NCBI GenBank assembly: GCA_030045215.1
Contig: JASIBJ010000422.1
Coordinates: 1-5,205 of the forward strand
Reading direction: 5' to 3'
DNA length: 5,205 nucleotides
Source of the DNA: Streptosporangiaceae bacterium
GTDB taxonomy: Bacteria; Actinomycetota; Actinomycetes; Streptosporangiales; Streptosporangiaceae
In this document: positions 4,824-5,205 of the stretch, in pieces
How positions within the stretch are numbered: the first letter of the stretch is position 1
Layout of the letters: each line of letters starts with the position of its first letter
The notes under the pieces: generated by a model
What the model was told of the DNA's origin: nothing
Databases searched by the model: none
What the model saw: only the letters and a program-made list of their open reading frames with translations
Made by a program: the position numbers and the translations under genes

Positions 4824-5205
4824 ATGAGTAGCGCACTTGCGGGCTGGCTTCAGGCTGGCCTGCTAGTCGCCGCGCTGGCAGCGTGCTACGTGCCGCTCGG
4901 CAACTACATGGCGCACATCTTCACGACCGACAAGGACTGGAAGATCGAGCGCGTCATCTACAAGCTGACCGGCATTAACAAGAATGCCGACCAGAAGTGG
5001 AGCATCTATATTCGCTCCATCCTGGCCTTCTCTTTTGTCAGCGTCCTCTTCCTCTACCTCCTCCAGCGCGTGCAGGACCACCTGCTGCTGAGCGAGCACA
5101 TGACCGCGGTGCCGCCGGACACGGCCTGGAACACCGCGGCCTCGTTCGTCACGAACACCAACTGGCAGAACTACGCCGGCGAGTCCACGATGGGCTACCT
5201 GGTCC
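4824..5205 (+). CDS. kdpA: Potassium-transporting ATPase KdpA subunit, N-terminal part (cut by right edge)
   Basis: KdpA is the potassium-selecting membrane subunit of the high-affinity KdpFABC pump, induced by potassium limitation or osmotic stress. The first 127 codons of roughly 550-600 are present. Visible are a first transmembrane helix (about 8-30) ending in PLGNYMAHIF (24-33), a cytoplasmic stretch with the family pattern ERVIYKLTGIN (42-52) and W59, and a second helix (about 63-81). Then comes the first selectivity-filter loop, NTAASFVTNTNWQNYAGEST (103-122), the most conserved part of KdpA. ATG 4824 directly follows the kdpF stop, and GAGAGG (4812-4817) lies six bases upstream. Codon use includes more A/T-ending codons (ATT, TAT, TCT, TTT) than in the genes to the left. 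The first span and filter show no frameshift or missing key residue. kdpB and kdpC are expected beyond the edge. Confidence 0.95.
   Translation, partial: MSSALAGWLQAGLLVAALAACYVPLGNYMAHIFTTDKDWKIERVIYKLTGINKNADQKWSIYIRSILAFSFVSVLFLYLLQRVQDHLLLSEHMTAVPPDTAWNTAASFVTNTNWQNYAGESTMGYLV

Overview
The window is high-GC DNA (I estimate close to 70% G+C in the genes) of actinobacterial character. The evidence is a DapE of the actinobacterial sequence type that appears to start leaderless on GTG, the tiny KdpF subunit ahead of kdpA, strong G/C preference at third codon positions, and long empty antisense reading frames. I cannot name the genus from sequence alone. No mobile element, tRNA, rRNA or CRISPR array is visible.

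Layout, left to right. (1) 1-387, minus strand: the N-terminal 129 codons of dapE (succinyl-diaminopimelate desuccinylase, lysine/peptidoglycan precursor synthesis), cut by the left edge. (2) 388-517: a divergent spacer with a probable leaderless dapE promoter and a 10-bp direct repeat ahead of the next gene. (3) 518-1735, plus: a complete arginine deiminase (arcA) with all catalytic residues, standing alone without arcB, arcC or arcD. (4) 1786-2730, minus: a complete LysR-type regulator, convergent with arcA across a 50-bp gap that holds a possible shared terminator. (5) 2731-2874: a divergent control region with a near-textbook LysR operator (ATAAG-N5-CTTAT, T-N11-A) over the regulator's own start, and a large imperfect hairpin. 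(6) 2875-4188, plus: a class I/II PLP aminotransferase, the likely target of the regulator. (7) 4189-4645: a 457-bp gene-free stretch with hairpins, three GCGCATGG...CCGTT repeats and an 11-bp-phased CGCTAAA direct repeat. (8) 4646-5205, plus: the start of a kdp potassium-uptake operon, with a 32-residue single-span protein, kdpF and the first 127 codons of kdpA, cut by the right edge.

Functionally there are three or four independent units: lysine/cell-wall biosynthesis, arginine catabolism, a self-contained regulator plus aminotransferase pair, and potassium-starvation uptake. The least explained DNA is the kdp leader, where response-regulator-like repeats, a possible Shine-Dalgarno-masking hairpin and an extra KdpF-sized membrane peptide occur together. 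No undescribed multi-gene system is evident. The novelty, if any, lies in the kdp leader and its extra microprotein, and in the operator region of the LysR/aminotransferase pair.
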